This document shows, in pieces, positions 36,001 to 48,295 of a DNA stretch of 64,000 nucleotides (positions are counted from its first letter, which is position 1; each line of letters opens with the position of its first letter). Source of the stretch: Ligustrum vulgare. Lineage: Eukaryota; Streptophyta; Magnoliopsida; Lamiales; Oleaceae. The stretch is taken from NCBI GenBank assembly GCA_963555705.1, contig OY743180.1, forward strand, positions 36,612,129-36,676,128, written 5' to 3'. Below the pieces are notes generated by a model, which was not told the DNA's origin, made no database searches, and was given only the letters and a program-made list of their open reading frames with translations. Position numbers and translations under genes: made by a program.

Positions 36001-39000
36001 AAATGTGTGGTTAAAAAGTAATTTGAGAAATATGTTGTTCATAAATTTGTTTATAAACAGTTTAACAAACGGAGGCTTAGTATATTATGTCCAAAACTTC
36101 AAAAGAAAAGATTACCGGTAAATAGGTGAGACCAAAAAGTGGCAAGTCAATCAAACACAAGACATATAGAGAGACATAATGAAAGATCAACTATCAAGTG
36201 GTTTAAAATGTTAACAAATACCACAAAATTTTCAGTACTTAGGTCTCATTGTATCCAATATGGCAATATCATAGTAGTGTAAGTAGACACGAAGGAAAAA
36301 GGATAATAAGCCGATGTAGAAGGCATAAGGATGGTAAAAAGTAACCAAATATCAACAATATGAATATGATCTTATTGTGCAATCTTGGAAAATTTTATAG
36401 CCAAAACTAACAAGTAGTGAAAGGAGACATGTTATCTTCAGATCACATTAAATGAAACTGCAGCTAGAAATAAGGACAAATTGAAGATACAACTAAGTCA
36501 GTACTTGTCAGTACATATGTATTTCTTCTATCAGAATTTGTTTATAAAAAAAAAATGTTGACAGGGATAGATTATTTTAGTTTAATGCCATAAAAAAAAT
36601 GTATAACCTGGCATATCAAACTTTAGCATATATTATAAACAACAATAAATTTATTTAAATCCATGAGGGAAGTCAACATGAAAATTTATTTAACTGCAGG
36701 TATATCAATGTCATTTCAAAATTTGGCAAGAACTCTCATCTTAACGACAAAATAGAAGTGAGTTTCCCAGCTCCATCCAAGAATTGATCAAAAATGAATA
36801 GTAAAGAAATTAAATTTGAAACAAACGTACTAGTAGTAAAACCTGCTTTAAAAATCCACACAGAGGATAATCTTAATTTACACAATCTAATCCACAATAC
36901 ATAGCCAAAATTGGTGAATAAGTGCTTTCAGTGCTAGACCAATGCGAAAAGTTAAACGGTCCTAAACTTACTCTTCTTTTTGTTGCTCATATTCTGAACG
37001 CACTTCATGTACCCGCACTGTAACCTCAAGTTCATCCTCAATTGCCTGCATTAGTGCCTTATATAAATAGAAATGTGTTAGTGAAGAAATGAGTGAATAA
37101 CAAATCCTACAAGAACATTAATAAGAAACTCTTCCATCCGTCAATTGTGTCGATAAGAATTGAGTGTACCACCAATTTTTGGAGTATCCTACTTTCACAC
37201 ATTTCACTATTTCCAATCATTGTCCTTGTGTATCGTGTAACAATCAAAATACAGTATACCATGCCTCCAAGCAAGTAATACATATCCATATTTTCATATA
37301 TCAATATCATACACCCAGCAAGTCCTTCCAGTACCTGAATTCCAGGACTGTTTTTATTTCCACCACCTGCATGGATGCAAAAGAAATGAGTTATGAGAAC
37401 TTGTATTATAAACATCTATCAAAGCACTAAAGTATAATAATCCAACCAAATATTTCGCGTGAAGCTTTCCGAGATTCTAACAACTCTTTGAGTCGTTTAG
37501 TAGCCATAGAAGCTTCTTCAGTCTTTCTTTGTAAAACCTGAAATGCCAATGTAAAAAAAAATGGAACGCGAAATTATAGATTTAGAGAACTGAGAATTTT
37601 TACTAGGCATCTAACTTACCATCTTTTGCCTTTGATTTAGTGCCAAAAGCTTATGCATTTCATACTCATTCCTTCTTCCCTCTTTTTTCAGCTACAAAGA
37701 AGAATGCATTCGAGGAATGTTTAGTACCTTCAAACAACACGTTGCACAAAGAAATTTGTATAACGTATTGACACTCTCGACTCCTCGTTCGCTCTTTTGG
37801 GTGGAGGGTTAATGAACAATCTATTACAACTTAAAAACCTTAAAACATGGCTTAAATTTCTGAAACAGTCATGAAACACCTCCACCTATTAATCTAGTTG
37901 TTAAAAAACGTAAACACGTTGAAGAACATCGACATTTGAGAGGGAACTGATTAGTAACATCGTTTTAAAAAGCTATATGAGGCTTACCCACAAAGCTTAC
38001 AACTTGAGCACCATTTGTCTAGGCTTACAGCTCTTTGAGCTAAATTTTATATCCTATAATGTTTTAATAGTTTCATTGTTTTGTTTTTCTGCCTTTACAT
38101 GGAAGAGAAAGACGAAGCGGAAGGCACAATTGTAATATGAAATACCTGAAGAACTTCCTTTTCTCGAGATGCTTTCCATAACCTGAACTGTTCAGATTCT
38201 TGCTTTATCTTTTGATGTAATTGAACCTAGACAAAGATAAGAAAATCAGCAAAAAAGAGACTCCCTTTTGAGAACAAGATTGAAATACCAGAGTAGAACC
38301 TTTTGTGTCTTTATTCTATGAATCTCCTCTTGTAGTCTTTTTGCATTCTCGTCACTTTTTTGTTTTTGTCTCAACAGTTGAGCTTGAGCATCCTGTTTCT
38401 TCTTCAGCACAGCTACCTGCAGAGAAATGAAGTTATTAACCAGAAAATTCTTGATATGAAGGAAATATTTGTGAAGATTTACCTGGGTTTCAAGGACATT
38501 AAGCTTTTGAAGATACTCTTCCTTCAGCTTTTGTGCACTATCATCAGAGTTGGATGAGATATTTGCAAGATTGTGCCTGAGTTCTTCAATCTCTTTCTAC
38601 AATAAACATCGATATTCAGAGGAGAATGCTTGAACTTACACAACTTAGATCAAAGTATAATATATTAAAATTTACCTGCAAGCTCCTCTTTTCTAGTTCC
38701 AAATCTTGAACTTTTTTCTCATAATGCTGCTTAAGGACTGATGTGTCAGCACATGCAAACCGCTTCATTTCAGCCTTTCATGAGTAAAAAGACGAAATAT
38801 TGAATGAGTGTTGATTGAGAAACTGAATTTTATTCAACTTTAGAATACTTTCATTAATAATATTATGGGAGTTCACAAGTTCCAAATTCTCTTACCATCA
38901 TTCATATGTCAGTATGCATGTGAGTACAAAGTTATGACCACTCAAAACCATATGGTTTTGGTCTAAGGTTTCTACCGTGTCTAGGTTTTTCATATAAGTC

Positions 39001-39062
39001 AACGGGGTTAACGAAAATCAAACCCAATATTGAATGAAGGTCAGAAAATATCAAATCTTATA

Positions 39063-39147
<85 letters not shown>

Positions 39148-42100
39148 AAATCCTACCTCCTTCTGTTCAAGTCTTTTGTCCAATTCTTGTAGTTCTTTAT
39201 CTAATTTTTCTTGAAGAGAAGAATGCTCTAGCTCTTTCTCCACGTCTTCAGCCTCCCCTACATAAGATCGAGATAGTGAAGTTAGCACTCACAAAGGTCA
39301 TAGTGTACAAACAGAAGTTAAGAATATAACTACCTGAGAAAAATATATAGCGTCAAATTATATTTTCTTTTTTATAAAGGATACACAGAACCAGTATTTA
39401 ATCTAAAGAGCTCATGCCAGAGCAACCTGGCATAAAAATTATACCTACAATTTATGGTAGCAGCTTACCATTTGTTTCAACATTATTTATATCAGAATCC
39501 ATGATATAGGAACTTCCTGAGTGTAGTCCATCATCTTCCAAGCCAAGATAATCAGAAGCATAATCCTTGTGTCTTGACCTGTTCAAATTTTGCAAACATT
39601 GTACTTCCCCCTCTAGCTCTTGAATTTTTGAGACATAAGCTTTCACCAAATTAAAATCCTGAAGGAAAAGAATATAAATCCCCAATCTCAATAGTTCTCT
39701 GAAATAATGCAATTAGAGCAGATGAAGAAAGCAGTCAAAGAATCAAACCTTCTCCAAATTAGAGTCAAACTCATTCCAATTTTTACCAATTTGAGAAGAT
39801 TCAATTTTAAATAGCAGTCTGTCCCTTTCCACCTATTATTACAGAAATTCAAACAGGATTAATCCAAAACACTTAATTGCAGTATATTAATCTATAATGT
39901 TTTAAACTAAAACAGTTTGCCAACTAAATAAGACCAACCTGTGCATCAAAAGCACGCTGCTTTAGATGCTCATTACTGATCCTACATTCTTGAAGTTCCT
40001 TCTTTAGCTCATCATTGCTTGCTTCCAGCAACGAAATTTTGTGCTTAAGCATCTACATACAAAAAATTTGATGTAAATATCTTAAAATAACATATAATGA
40101 GTAAAAGGGCTATCAACAAATATTAAGTACTTGATTCCAGTAATCAAGATTGCTAAGAAAGATCAAAGGAAATTGTGAACCAGATTTTTCTCGTACAAAT
40201 AAAGTGGACGCCCCAATCAAAACCTTAGTGCTAACTGCTACTTATCAGTACGACTCGTGGTATTTTTCAGGAACAAATTGAGCTTAGATTTAGTGAACAA
40301 AATAGTTGAACTTCATCTGGTGTAGTAAATGAACATAGATTTATGGCAGCCAATATACCTGAAGTTCTTCAATTGGTGAAGTGGAATCTCCACGAAAGCA
40401 AAGCAACTCTGCCTGCAACTGTTCAATCTGACTCCGCATCCTTTGCACCTGAGCTGCCACTGGATCACGATTGATCTACAAATTGAAAGAAATGAAAAAA
40501 CAATGTAACAAACTTGTAATTTATTGAAGATCTCTAACATAACATGATGCTACAAGGTTATGTTGCATATTAGAGCTTACAATTGCTTTGTTCTGAATGT
40601 TACGTGCACGATTTGCATATTTTAATGTGTTTAGTGTCTCTTCTGCATTCACGTCAGCGGGACTAACACAAGCTGCAAACATGAAAATAACCATATTGAA
40701 ACAACATGATAAGATCAGTTTATAAAAATTAAATAACAGACATGAACCATCATAACATTTCAACATATGATTGTTTATAATGATTCACGTAGTGTCTTTG
40801 CTAATGCAATGAGAGTAGTCAAAGAGCATACCAATCATAACTGTTTTGCTGTTTCCTCCAAGGGAATCCTGAAGAACATGAAGTTATGAACCACTTCTTA
40901 GTATAATAAACACATTTTCTTGCTCAAAGAAGGTGGAAATATTTGAAATTAAAATATTTATCACCACATAAGAGGAAATAAATAAATAATAATCTTAAGA
41001 ACACAATTTATTCTTTAGAAACTTATAAACGCCATCTACGATAATCAACTTAATGCAACAACAAATGTTTTAATTGCTTCTGCTAAGAAATTTGAGCCAC
41101 CATTTGTCTGGGACCTTGTTTAGGTTAACAGGATCAACATCCCTCTTTATGACTGTCTTTTCCTCTGATTGAAAAGGCAAATGACCTGCTAGTTTCTTGA
41201 AACAGAGTGAATAGGACACAATGCCAAAAGCATCAAAACTTTATGCACATATCCTTTCCAACCATTTTATTCCTAATGTCTAATAGTTTCAATTAACCCA
41301 CTAGGATCATCACTTCTACTTTTGAATGTAATAGTACAAACTAACATACAAAACTTGATGTTCGGCTAAAATAATCCCATGACAATAATTTCCCGAATGT
41401 ACTGTATTTGATTCTTCCTACATGTATGTGTGTGTGTGTGTGTGTGTATTGTGGAGGGTAGGATGAGTTCAATTTTCACCTGCAGTAGACGTGTTAACTT
41501 GCTGTCTCGATAAGGAACATGGCCTCCTTCTTTTCGCTTCTTGTCATCACCCAAGGCACTAATGACGTTACCAAGAGCAAGCAATCCCTTGTTGATGTGA
41601 ATGCCTAGATCACATGAGACCAGAAAGTAGAATTTTGATTCAAGCTTATCAAAGTAGAAATTTGATTCAAACTTATCAAAGATAACACACAGTCAAAAGA
41701 TTAAGAAATATAAAACAACATATGTAGCATTACCTTCACGTAAGCGTGTTCCATCTGCACCTGTTCGTTTTGCACGCTCGGATCCCGCCAGGTCAACCAA
41801 ATGTAATTTAGCAGTCAAAATATCATCCCCAACATCATCTCCAACTGAAGAACTAGTTATTCTCTTTTGCTCCATAGATATTGTGAAGATGGCATGTGAA
41901 CGACTATGTTGACATATAAAGTGTAGCAAAAAGCTTAGTAAGAAGGTCGCTTCTATAATTTTGATGGAAACAAAACCGTATAGAACTTTAAATATAGTTC
42001 AACAAATAAAAGAAGAAAAATGCACTAGCACTATATGTTTATAAACATGATCATGATTCTTCATTATGAAAACAATGCTTCAATAAATAGAACAGCTAAA

Positions 42101-43433
42101 TTAAAACCATAAGTCATAATCTTCAATCAAGTTTCATGAAATAAATGAGTCATTAGACATGACTGCTGCAGTTTTCTAAGTGAACAAAAGAAATGGAAAG
42201 GAGGGTTGGGTTGATTTTTGGTTTCTTTTCAACATGACATATGTACATTTGATGAAGTTCATGAATCTTGTCAAAATAAGGAACCATAAAAGCCACACAT
42301 AGCACACCAAGATTGAATACTTCTACTTAAATTATCAATGAGGTGTAAAATAACTCTACCTTGACTGACTATTCATATTTGTGCTCCCAGTGGCACGAGA
42401 TACAGAACCCTGCAATAGGTATGATGACATCTCATCTTTCGTCTTGACCTCTGCCTCTTTTACTCCAGCAAGTGTAATCCCTCCACTCACTGTTTCTCGA
42501 ATTTGAATAGGAACTCTTGCAGGACCAGTAGACTTCGATGGCACATCACTTCTGGACATAGATGGTATGTTTGGATCAAGCAAATCAAACACTTCTTCCT
42601 TAAAAATCTGCAAAATTATGAAATAAAGGATAACAATAAAGGAATATTTAAAGTGACCAAAACGAAGGCTGGATTTTGTAACTTTACTAATGATACCTCA
42701 ATGAAAGATACTCTGATCAAAAACTCGGTGGATTTTTTCATAGCCTCCACTTGTGAAAAAATAGCATCCATTACTTTAGGAATGACACCATCTTGATGCT
42801 CTTCTCCATTATAATTTGTACCCATCGTGTAAGTTTTACCTGAACCAGTCTAAGACGCAATAACCAAGTATAATATATGAGTTTACATGTTAACGTAAAC
42901 TTTCAAGTGCAACTCATAAATGGAACTAATACTTGAAGTGAAATAAGGCACTTTTGAATCCCAAAACACACTTTCTTGAATGAAATCTTCTAGCAATAAA
43001 ACTGTAAAATGGTACTATATATGACCTGGCCATAGGCAAGCACTGTGCCGTTGTAGCCATGGAAGAGAGCGTCAACAAGTGGAGCAACACATTCACCAAA
43101 TATACGCGAACACGGATGCCCCCCACTCCCAAAAATGTAATCAAATGTGAAGGAGTGTGAACCAATCTGGACCTGTTCATGCATCCAGAAGTACCGAAGG
43201 AATCATCAACAATAGGTTCAGCTTGTAAATTAAAGTTCAAAACCATCCCCTCCCTAATAAAACTTAATGCAGGAAATATTTGAAAAAATTAGTTGAATGG
43301 CTACCTGACTTTCAGCTGGGAAAACGGAGATGCAGTCAGTACATCCCACAAGAAGCTCGGACGTAACCAGTGGTCTAATATTCACAGCAACTCTTACGCA
43401 TTGCGATGGGTCCTTGTTATCAGAGTTATCCAT
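33028..43433 (-). CDS. KIN4C: Chromokinesin-type KIN-4C (27 coding exons, 1302 aa)
   Basis: Microtubule motor of the kinesin-4 family. Exons (5' to 3'): 43433-43305, 43172-43026, 42849-42697, 42607-42360, 41903-41734, 41604-41480, 40868-40832, 40672-40581, 40475-40359, 40052-39939, 39832-39749, 39658-39469, 39257-39157, 38774-38676, 38596-38483, 38416-38300, 38226-38146, 37691-37620, 37537-37447, 37366-37335, 37057-36972, 35452-35381, 35264-35037, 34933-34798, 34572-34474, 34178-33612, 33435-33028. All junctions are GT-AG and in phase. The N-terminal motor (residues ~12-367) has P-loop [15 protein letters not shown], switch I NSQSSRSHAIF, switch [17 protein letters not shown] and [20 protein letters not shown] long coiled coil follows, then a Cys-rich domain near residues 1062-1098 ([17 protein letters not shown], then [10 protein letters not shown]), which separates KIN-4C-type chromokinesins from tails lacking it. 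The length agrees with my recollection of the family, about 1.3 thousand residues. No frame is broken. Weakest junction: exon 24's donor. Confidence 0.92.
34202..34371. mobile_element. MITE-like element in a KIN-4C intron
   Basis: Left text gagcatgtttgtttctgat and inverted right text GCCCTTGTTTGATAGAGAT are similar ends, and the interior has 'tttatgggtcccacaac'. It lies between exons 34178-33612 and 34572-34474. Related interior text in the other orientation (aatcccataaaatgtgtg) occurs in the element at 44641-44797. The limits are approximate. Confidence 0.4.
35914..36076. mobile_element. Tourist-like MITE in a KIN-4C intron
   Basis: The ends GCCTCTGTTTGGTAAA and, inverted, GCCTCCGTTTGTTAAA match well. 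Both are flanked by TTA (35911-35913, 36077-36079), a PIF/Harbinger target duplication. The element is 163 bp, lies in the 1.5-kb intron between 36972 and 35452, and has no ORF. It is the clearest MITE in the window. Confidence 0.8.
39065..39144. repeat. (AT)n microsatellite, about 80 bp, in a KIN-4C intron
   Basis: An uninterrupted AT dinucleotide run, immediately 5' on the + strand of the exon at 39157-39257 and so at the start of the intron that follows that exon on the gene strand. Translated frames of alternating Tyr and Ile across it are artefacts. Confidence 0.95.
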
Positions 43434-43870
43434 CTCAATTCTCAAACAATCAGTGCTAAGACCACAAATTGAAATCCTTAGTTCAGTATATATTAATGGA
43501 AAGCAAAAAATTAACCGAAATTAGGGATTATCATTCCATCTTTCATGAAAAAATAAAATTGAACAAATCAGATTCCAAAAGTTAGGGTTTCATAAACCAC
43601 ATTTCAATATATACATAGATCTGCCAAAAAATAGAAAGAACAGAATCGTTATACAGACAGGCATTTAACGGCTTAATGAAATATACAAAATGCATAATGA
43701 TTCAAAAAGAAAGAAAACGTTACCTAAATTGGAGGGTGGGGATTTCGCTTTGAGCTGATACTGGAAAAGCGATTTCAAATGTAGCGATTCAATGAGGATA
43801 GAAATATTAAGGGCGCCTCGTGGATTTGAATACGGAATCCGGAGAGAGATGATAGAAAAGGGCAAAAAAT
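43434..43870 (-). other. Probable 5' UTR of KIN-4C with a leader intron
   Basis: Upstream of the start ATG (43431-43433) an acceptor ggtcttag lies at 43456. Further upstream a donor (atttag then gtaacg) lies at 43724/43723, suggesting a leader exon up to about 43870 and an intron 43456-43723. The transcription start cannot be fixed; promoter elements were not identified. Confidence 0.45.
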
Positions 43871-43976
43871 GCAATGCAATTATTAAATTGAATGGGAGAA
43901 ATGGCGCACAGGTTTGATTTGAATTCAAATCAATTGGAGGAGTTGGCACGTGCCAGATCACTGCTGTTATTTTATT

Positions 43977-44228
43977 AAAAAAAAAGGTGTAGCCCACACC
44001 CTGAGGGCCCGAACCGACCACGCCCAAGGTCATTGGTTCGGGAAGGTAAATCCAGGTTATGCCTTCAAGTAGCCAGGGTGGAAGGGCTTATGGTAAGCAT
44101 GAGCAAATCTCAATAACTCCCGCTTGCCACAAAGCCAATTCCACCTTGCGGGGAATCGAACCAAGCACACAGTTGCGCTGAGCACTTACCACCCATCCCC
44201 TTTGCCACTTGGAGATGTGCCCTGAGGG
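43977..44228 (-). mobile_element. tRNA-derived SINE with 18-bp target duplication
   Basis: The sequence cactgctgttattttatt occurs at 43959-43976 and again at 44229-44246, flanking 252 bp. Read on the minus strand, the insert begins near CCCTCAGGGCACATCTCC, has an A-box-like gtggcaaaggggatgggtgg, a B-box ggttcgattcc about 50 bases later, and ends in an oligo(T) or T-rich tail next to the duplication. RNA polymerase III boxes, long duplication and homopolymer tail are the hallmarks of a plant SINE. It lies just upstream of the probable KIN-4C leader. Confidence 0.85.
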
Positions 44229-44252
44229 CACTGCTGTTATTTTATTTATTTA

Positions 44253-44433
44253 GCCACTGTTCGGTAAAGGTGGCTTTTTAGAATGTGTTTGACAAACATG
44301 TTTTTTTTTATACAATTTCTCAAATCACTTTTTAATTATATACATTTTCTCTCTCTATTTTTCAACTACACATTTTATCTAGAAAACATAAAAAAACATG
44401 TTTTTAAACAAAAAAAATTTAACAAATAGAGGC
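44253..44433. mobile_element. Tourist-like MITE next to the SINE
   Basis: The left end GCCACTGTTCGGTAAAG and the inverted right end GCCTCTATTTGTTAAA resemble the MITE at 35914. The flanks are TTA (44250-44252) and TTG (44434-44436), a target duplication with one change. Short poly(A/T) runs fill the interior. Confidence 0.55.
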
Positions 44434-44640
44434 TTGGTTTTTTTTTTTTTTAAAACCAATTTTTAAACTACACAATTTTCCAAATCAATCTCTAACTCTA
44501 AACATTTTCTCTCTCTATTTTTTAACCATCCATCTACCTAAAAAATCACAAAAAAAACCATTTTTTTTTCAAAATTGCCGCCGAAAAGTGGCTTATTTAT
44601 TTATATTTATTTTATTTATTTATATTTTACTAGTAGTATA
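44434..44640. other. AT-rich spacer
   Basis: Poly(T) and 'tctctctctatttttt' text similar to MITE interiors, with no gene. It may be the remains of another MITE. Confidence 0.4.
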
Positions 44641-44797
44641 TCCCCTGTTTGGTATACATTAAAATTTATTTTTTAGTAGATTTTGATAAAAGTTGATGAG
44701 ATGTATAGTTGAAAAGTTCTGAATCCCATAAAATGTGTGATTAAAATAATTATTAATTTTGACTTGAGATTTTTTAATTGATCCAAACCAAACATGG
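44641..44797. mobile_element. PIF-like MITE
   Basis: The left end (A)TCCCCTGTTTGGTA and the inverted right end GCCCATGTTTGGTTTGGAT are similar. The interior shares 'cccataaaatgtgtg' with the element at 34202 in inverted orientation. It has no ORF, and its flanks do not give a clean duplication. Confidence 0.45.
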
Positions 44798-45221
44798 GCT
44801 AGCACTTGTTTGGTACCATTATTTAAAAACGTCATTTTTTCAAAACTCATCTACACATTTTAACAACAAAATAATATGCACGTAAATTCAAAAAGATTCC
44901 TTACTTTTTAATCACACATTCTCTAAAAAATCATTAATTCAAAGCACATTATTCTCAAATTTACATATTGTTCGGTAAAAATTGTTTTTCCTACAGCCCA
45001 CAACCTAAGGCAATGATCCGTTGAAAGGTGGCCCAGCTTTTGTGTAGCTGCCTAATCGTCTACAGTGCTCCTACTAAAACAGACCAGTCTTTAATTTGAA
45101 TCTGCAGCTCCAACCACCTATGTACCGCCAGCGATTTCTCTCCCTCATGAAACCCACTACACGGCTTGACACCCACCGAAAACAACGCTGTCGTCAAACA
45201 CGTCTGCAACTTCGAAGGATG

Positions 45222-47086
45222 GATCCAGCTATTTTTAACAAGGTAAGGCAACTTCCCCCAATTTTTTTCTCAGCCGTTGCACCTAAGGGTACTCACCCCT
45301 GTCCGAAATTGCATCGCAGTAAACCCACGTCCCACCCTATAATACCAAATCTTCACCGAAGAAGAAGGCTACAGGAAAGGAACCCGCCAATCGAGTAGGC
45401 TGGAAATGGGATGACCAACGGTGTTTCCTCTTTTTCACCCTTTGTGTCGAGGAAGTTCAAAACGGGAAGCGCTCCGTTGCCAGTTTGAAACCGAGGTCTT
45501 GGAAGGCGGTAGCAGAAGCGCTCAGCCCCGTGTTCGATGAAACATGTTCTGATACCCAGGTCAAAAACTTTTGGACCCAACAAAAGGGGTTTTGGATGAC
45601 AACAAATAAAATGCGTTCTGCGACAGGCTTTGGCTTTGATCCGTTGACCGAATCGTTTGTGGCAGACAAGGAATTGTGGTCGGAGGCCATGAAGGTGAGG
45701 TCATTTAATTTTGTCAATATTTTTTGTTTCCACAAAAAACGTCCTACATTTTATTGAACTGTGATGGTTCATTCATTTCCTCTGTCTTGTTCATTTGAAG
45801 TATGCCAATTCATCTATGTCAAGCCACCTCAATAACTACAGCACTTAGTTCTCCCTCCCCCGAACTGATAAGCAACTGATGAATCCGTTGACTAATGTTT
45901 GAATTGTTCATTGCCTTTTCAGTTTTAACCAGGAAGACATTTGTGTAACTATTTTCAACTGATTTCGTAGGTTAATTTACTTAACCAGGTTGTAGTCTAA
46001 TGCGCGGTTGGAATTATACTGAACTTGTCACTTGCTTCGCAATAAAATGGACCCAACTAAGTATACCAAAATCTGAAATTTTTCTTCTCCAATGTAAGTT
46101 TGGGGTGCGTTTTGCATTCATCAGGTTGGTGAAACTATGGGCTATTTGGTGATGGGTTATTAGATGTCTGCAATCAAATTGTTTCGATCTTGTTTGTTTG
46201 TTTAGCTAAGTTGAATTTTATTGATTCTGTTGGTTGTCTGCGATATGGAAGATTTGTGTTCCTATTTAAACTCCATTTCGAATATGTGGAAGATTTGTGT
46301 TCCTATTTAAACTCCATTTTGAATATGTCGTCCTACATTTCGTTTCGTTAGTTGGTGCTAAATTTACTGGGCAAAACTATACATATATACTGTCATTTGG
46401 TTGGTATAGGATGATCCATGCATGGCACCGTTTTAATGAACAATTTGTTTTGGTGTACCAATTTTGTTCTTTCGTTTGTGTCAGTAGTCCCATTAAAAAA
46501 TATTTTTGCCGGAAATATGGTTGACATGCAGATAATACCTGAGGCCAAAGCTCTACGGAATAAGAACATCATGGAATTGCTTTCCTACGGGGATATTTTG
46601 TTTAAATCAATAACCGCAACTGGTGAGCATGTGACTCACCCATCCACTGCATGCGGCCAACAAGATCTTACCAACCTCACTCGCAGACTGGATTTGAATG
46701 TCGATCCGGATGGGGGAGAAGGTCAGTCATGTTTCATACCAAAAGCAGCTACTCCAGTTAGTGCAAGCACTATTGGAAGCAAATGGAAGTCAAGTACCAG
46801 TGGGTCTTCAAAAGCTCATAAAAAACAGGCAGTTTAGGGTCAGGAATTACTTGGGGCTTTCGGTAATGCTATCGAGTCAAAGATGCTGGACGAAAGCAGT
46901 ACGTAGGATATTGATACATGCATGCCTTTTTTGGAGGAAATACTGGAGTACGAAGAGGAACTTTACATGTACGGCACTACATTGTTGGGGAGCAATGAGA
47001 AGTACGTGAAACCGTTCCTGTGCATGAACACACTTGACATGAAAGTGAAGTGGCTCGTGTACATGAAGCGCAAGGTTGTTTTCTAA
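45222..47086 (+). pseudogene. Myb/SANT-like ORF of a PIF/Harbinger element, broken
   Basis: A likely first exon starts MDPAIFNK (45222) with a donor at once after it. A second coding stretch (~45372-45691) holds a Myb/SANT-like DNA-binding domain: WKWDDQRCFLFFTLCVEEV, SWKAVAEALSPVF, TQVKNFWTQQKGFW, GFGFDP and ELWSEAMK, followed by GTGAGG. A third begins after tgcag near 46532 (IIPEAKALRNKNIMELLS) and runs to a stop at 46837. The same frame goes on past that stop and a second near 46905 into LEEILEYEEELYMYG and ends near 47086. Such proteins are the second gene of plant PIF/Harbinger transposons, which help the transposase bind DNA and enter the nucleus. The transposase follows downstream on the same strand. 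The two internal stops mark it as decayed. Confidence 0.75.
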
Positions 47087-47793
47087 GTATTTTCGGAATT
47101 TGATGGTTTAGATTGTTTTTAATGTATTTTCCTGATTTGAAACGAATACCCTAGGACTGATGTTTGTATAATCGGATGTTAATTTAATTTGCATGACTTT
47201 GTTGTATGCAACTGTGGACCTCTTGATATGACTCCCATCGGCTACTCATTCACGGCTTTCTGTCCACTTTCGAAGGACTGTTATTATAATTTAATTTTTT
47301 TTTTTTTTGAGTTATTAGTATGCATTTCGACAATATCAAATAATAATAGGTGGAAAAAATTGATGTGCATGCGTTCAAAATGTTGAAAACGTGAACATTG
47401 TCATTAATAAAGTTGCATGTTGCTTTAACGGGTACGTATGGTATATGGCCCATTGTCATTAATAAAGCGAGAAATTATTTAGAATCGGTGGACAGAAATG
47501 GGCTAAAGGATCAGGATACTTTAGGCAGAAGTTGTTGAATTTTGTATCTAAGATTCAGGGAATCCGTATGCCTGCATTTGATGCATCTGTTGACCAAAAA
47601 TGCGTACATTTTTAGCCTCTTCTAGGAACACTCATTATAAATGAAGGAACTTCACTTCGTAGGAGATCACGTTGAAAGACCCTAACTCCCCAGTGCACAT
47701 ATCCAAGCATTTATTTCTCATAAATTTTTCACTGCTTGGAGATTAATCCATCGGATTCACTAGATCTCTTAGCTGAAATCCAAAGATTGCGAG
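47087..47793. other. Spacer between the two PIF genes
   Basis: No gene is visible. A poly(T) run occurs at 47297-47309. A short 'cccattgtcattaataaag' phrase occurs at 47451-47469, and 'cattgtcattaataaag' already at 47396-47412, a small local repeat. Confidence 0.5.
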
Positions 47794-48275
47794 ATGAACA
47801 CGCATCATGCTAGAATTTTCAGGTTTGGGTTAACACATTTATTTCCATTTGTGTGCGATGGACAAGCTCTTTTGCATGGGCAGACAAGTTCGAATGAAAA
47901 CGTAGGAGAAGATTTAGTGGAACGAGTTCTAAATCGAGAGAGTAGGGACGACTGTTTGCAGTTGTGCAGAATGCGCCCTCCAGCATTTAGAAAGCTTGTT
48001 GCACACCTACGAGGAAACTATGGTTTTGGGGACTCGAGGTACATCTCAGCTGAGGTGAGACTTGCATTCACCATGTTCATCTTAGGTCACTCGGTTGGAA
48101 TGCGTTTGGCTCATATTTTTTTTGGGTACTCCACGACGACAATACACTATCACTTCCACTAGGTTTTGGAGATGCTCAGATAGTTTTCTGATGCAATGAT
48201 ACATCAACATCCCAACTACAACCTAGGAGAAGGAGCTCATGCCCCGGTGGACCCCAGACATGAGGTGTTTCGGGT
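47794..48275 (+). pseudogene. PIF/Harbinger transposase, 5' part
   Basis: The frame 47794-48162 has the N-terminal region of plant Harbinger transposases: CLQLCRMRPPAFRKLVAHLR, YISAEVRLAFTMFILGHSVG and the helix-turn-helix-like YSTTTIHYHFH. It then meets a stop (48160-48162) and another shortly after, although homology continues (MIHQHPNYN, DPRHEVFR). At 48274 a donor-like GTAAGG follows EVFR, so the gene probably had an intron here; the Ty3/gypsy element sits in it. The remainder of the gene is at 55385-56088. Confidence 0.8.
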
Positions 48276-48295
48276 AAGGACGTAGAGTTATGAAG

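Noticed and set aside
39030..39329. ORF with a long Tyr-Ile repeat
   Set aside because: Translation of the (AT)n microsatellite in a KIN-4C intron.
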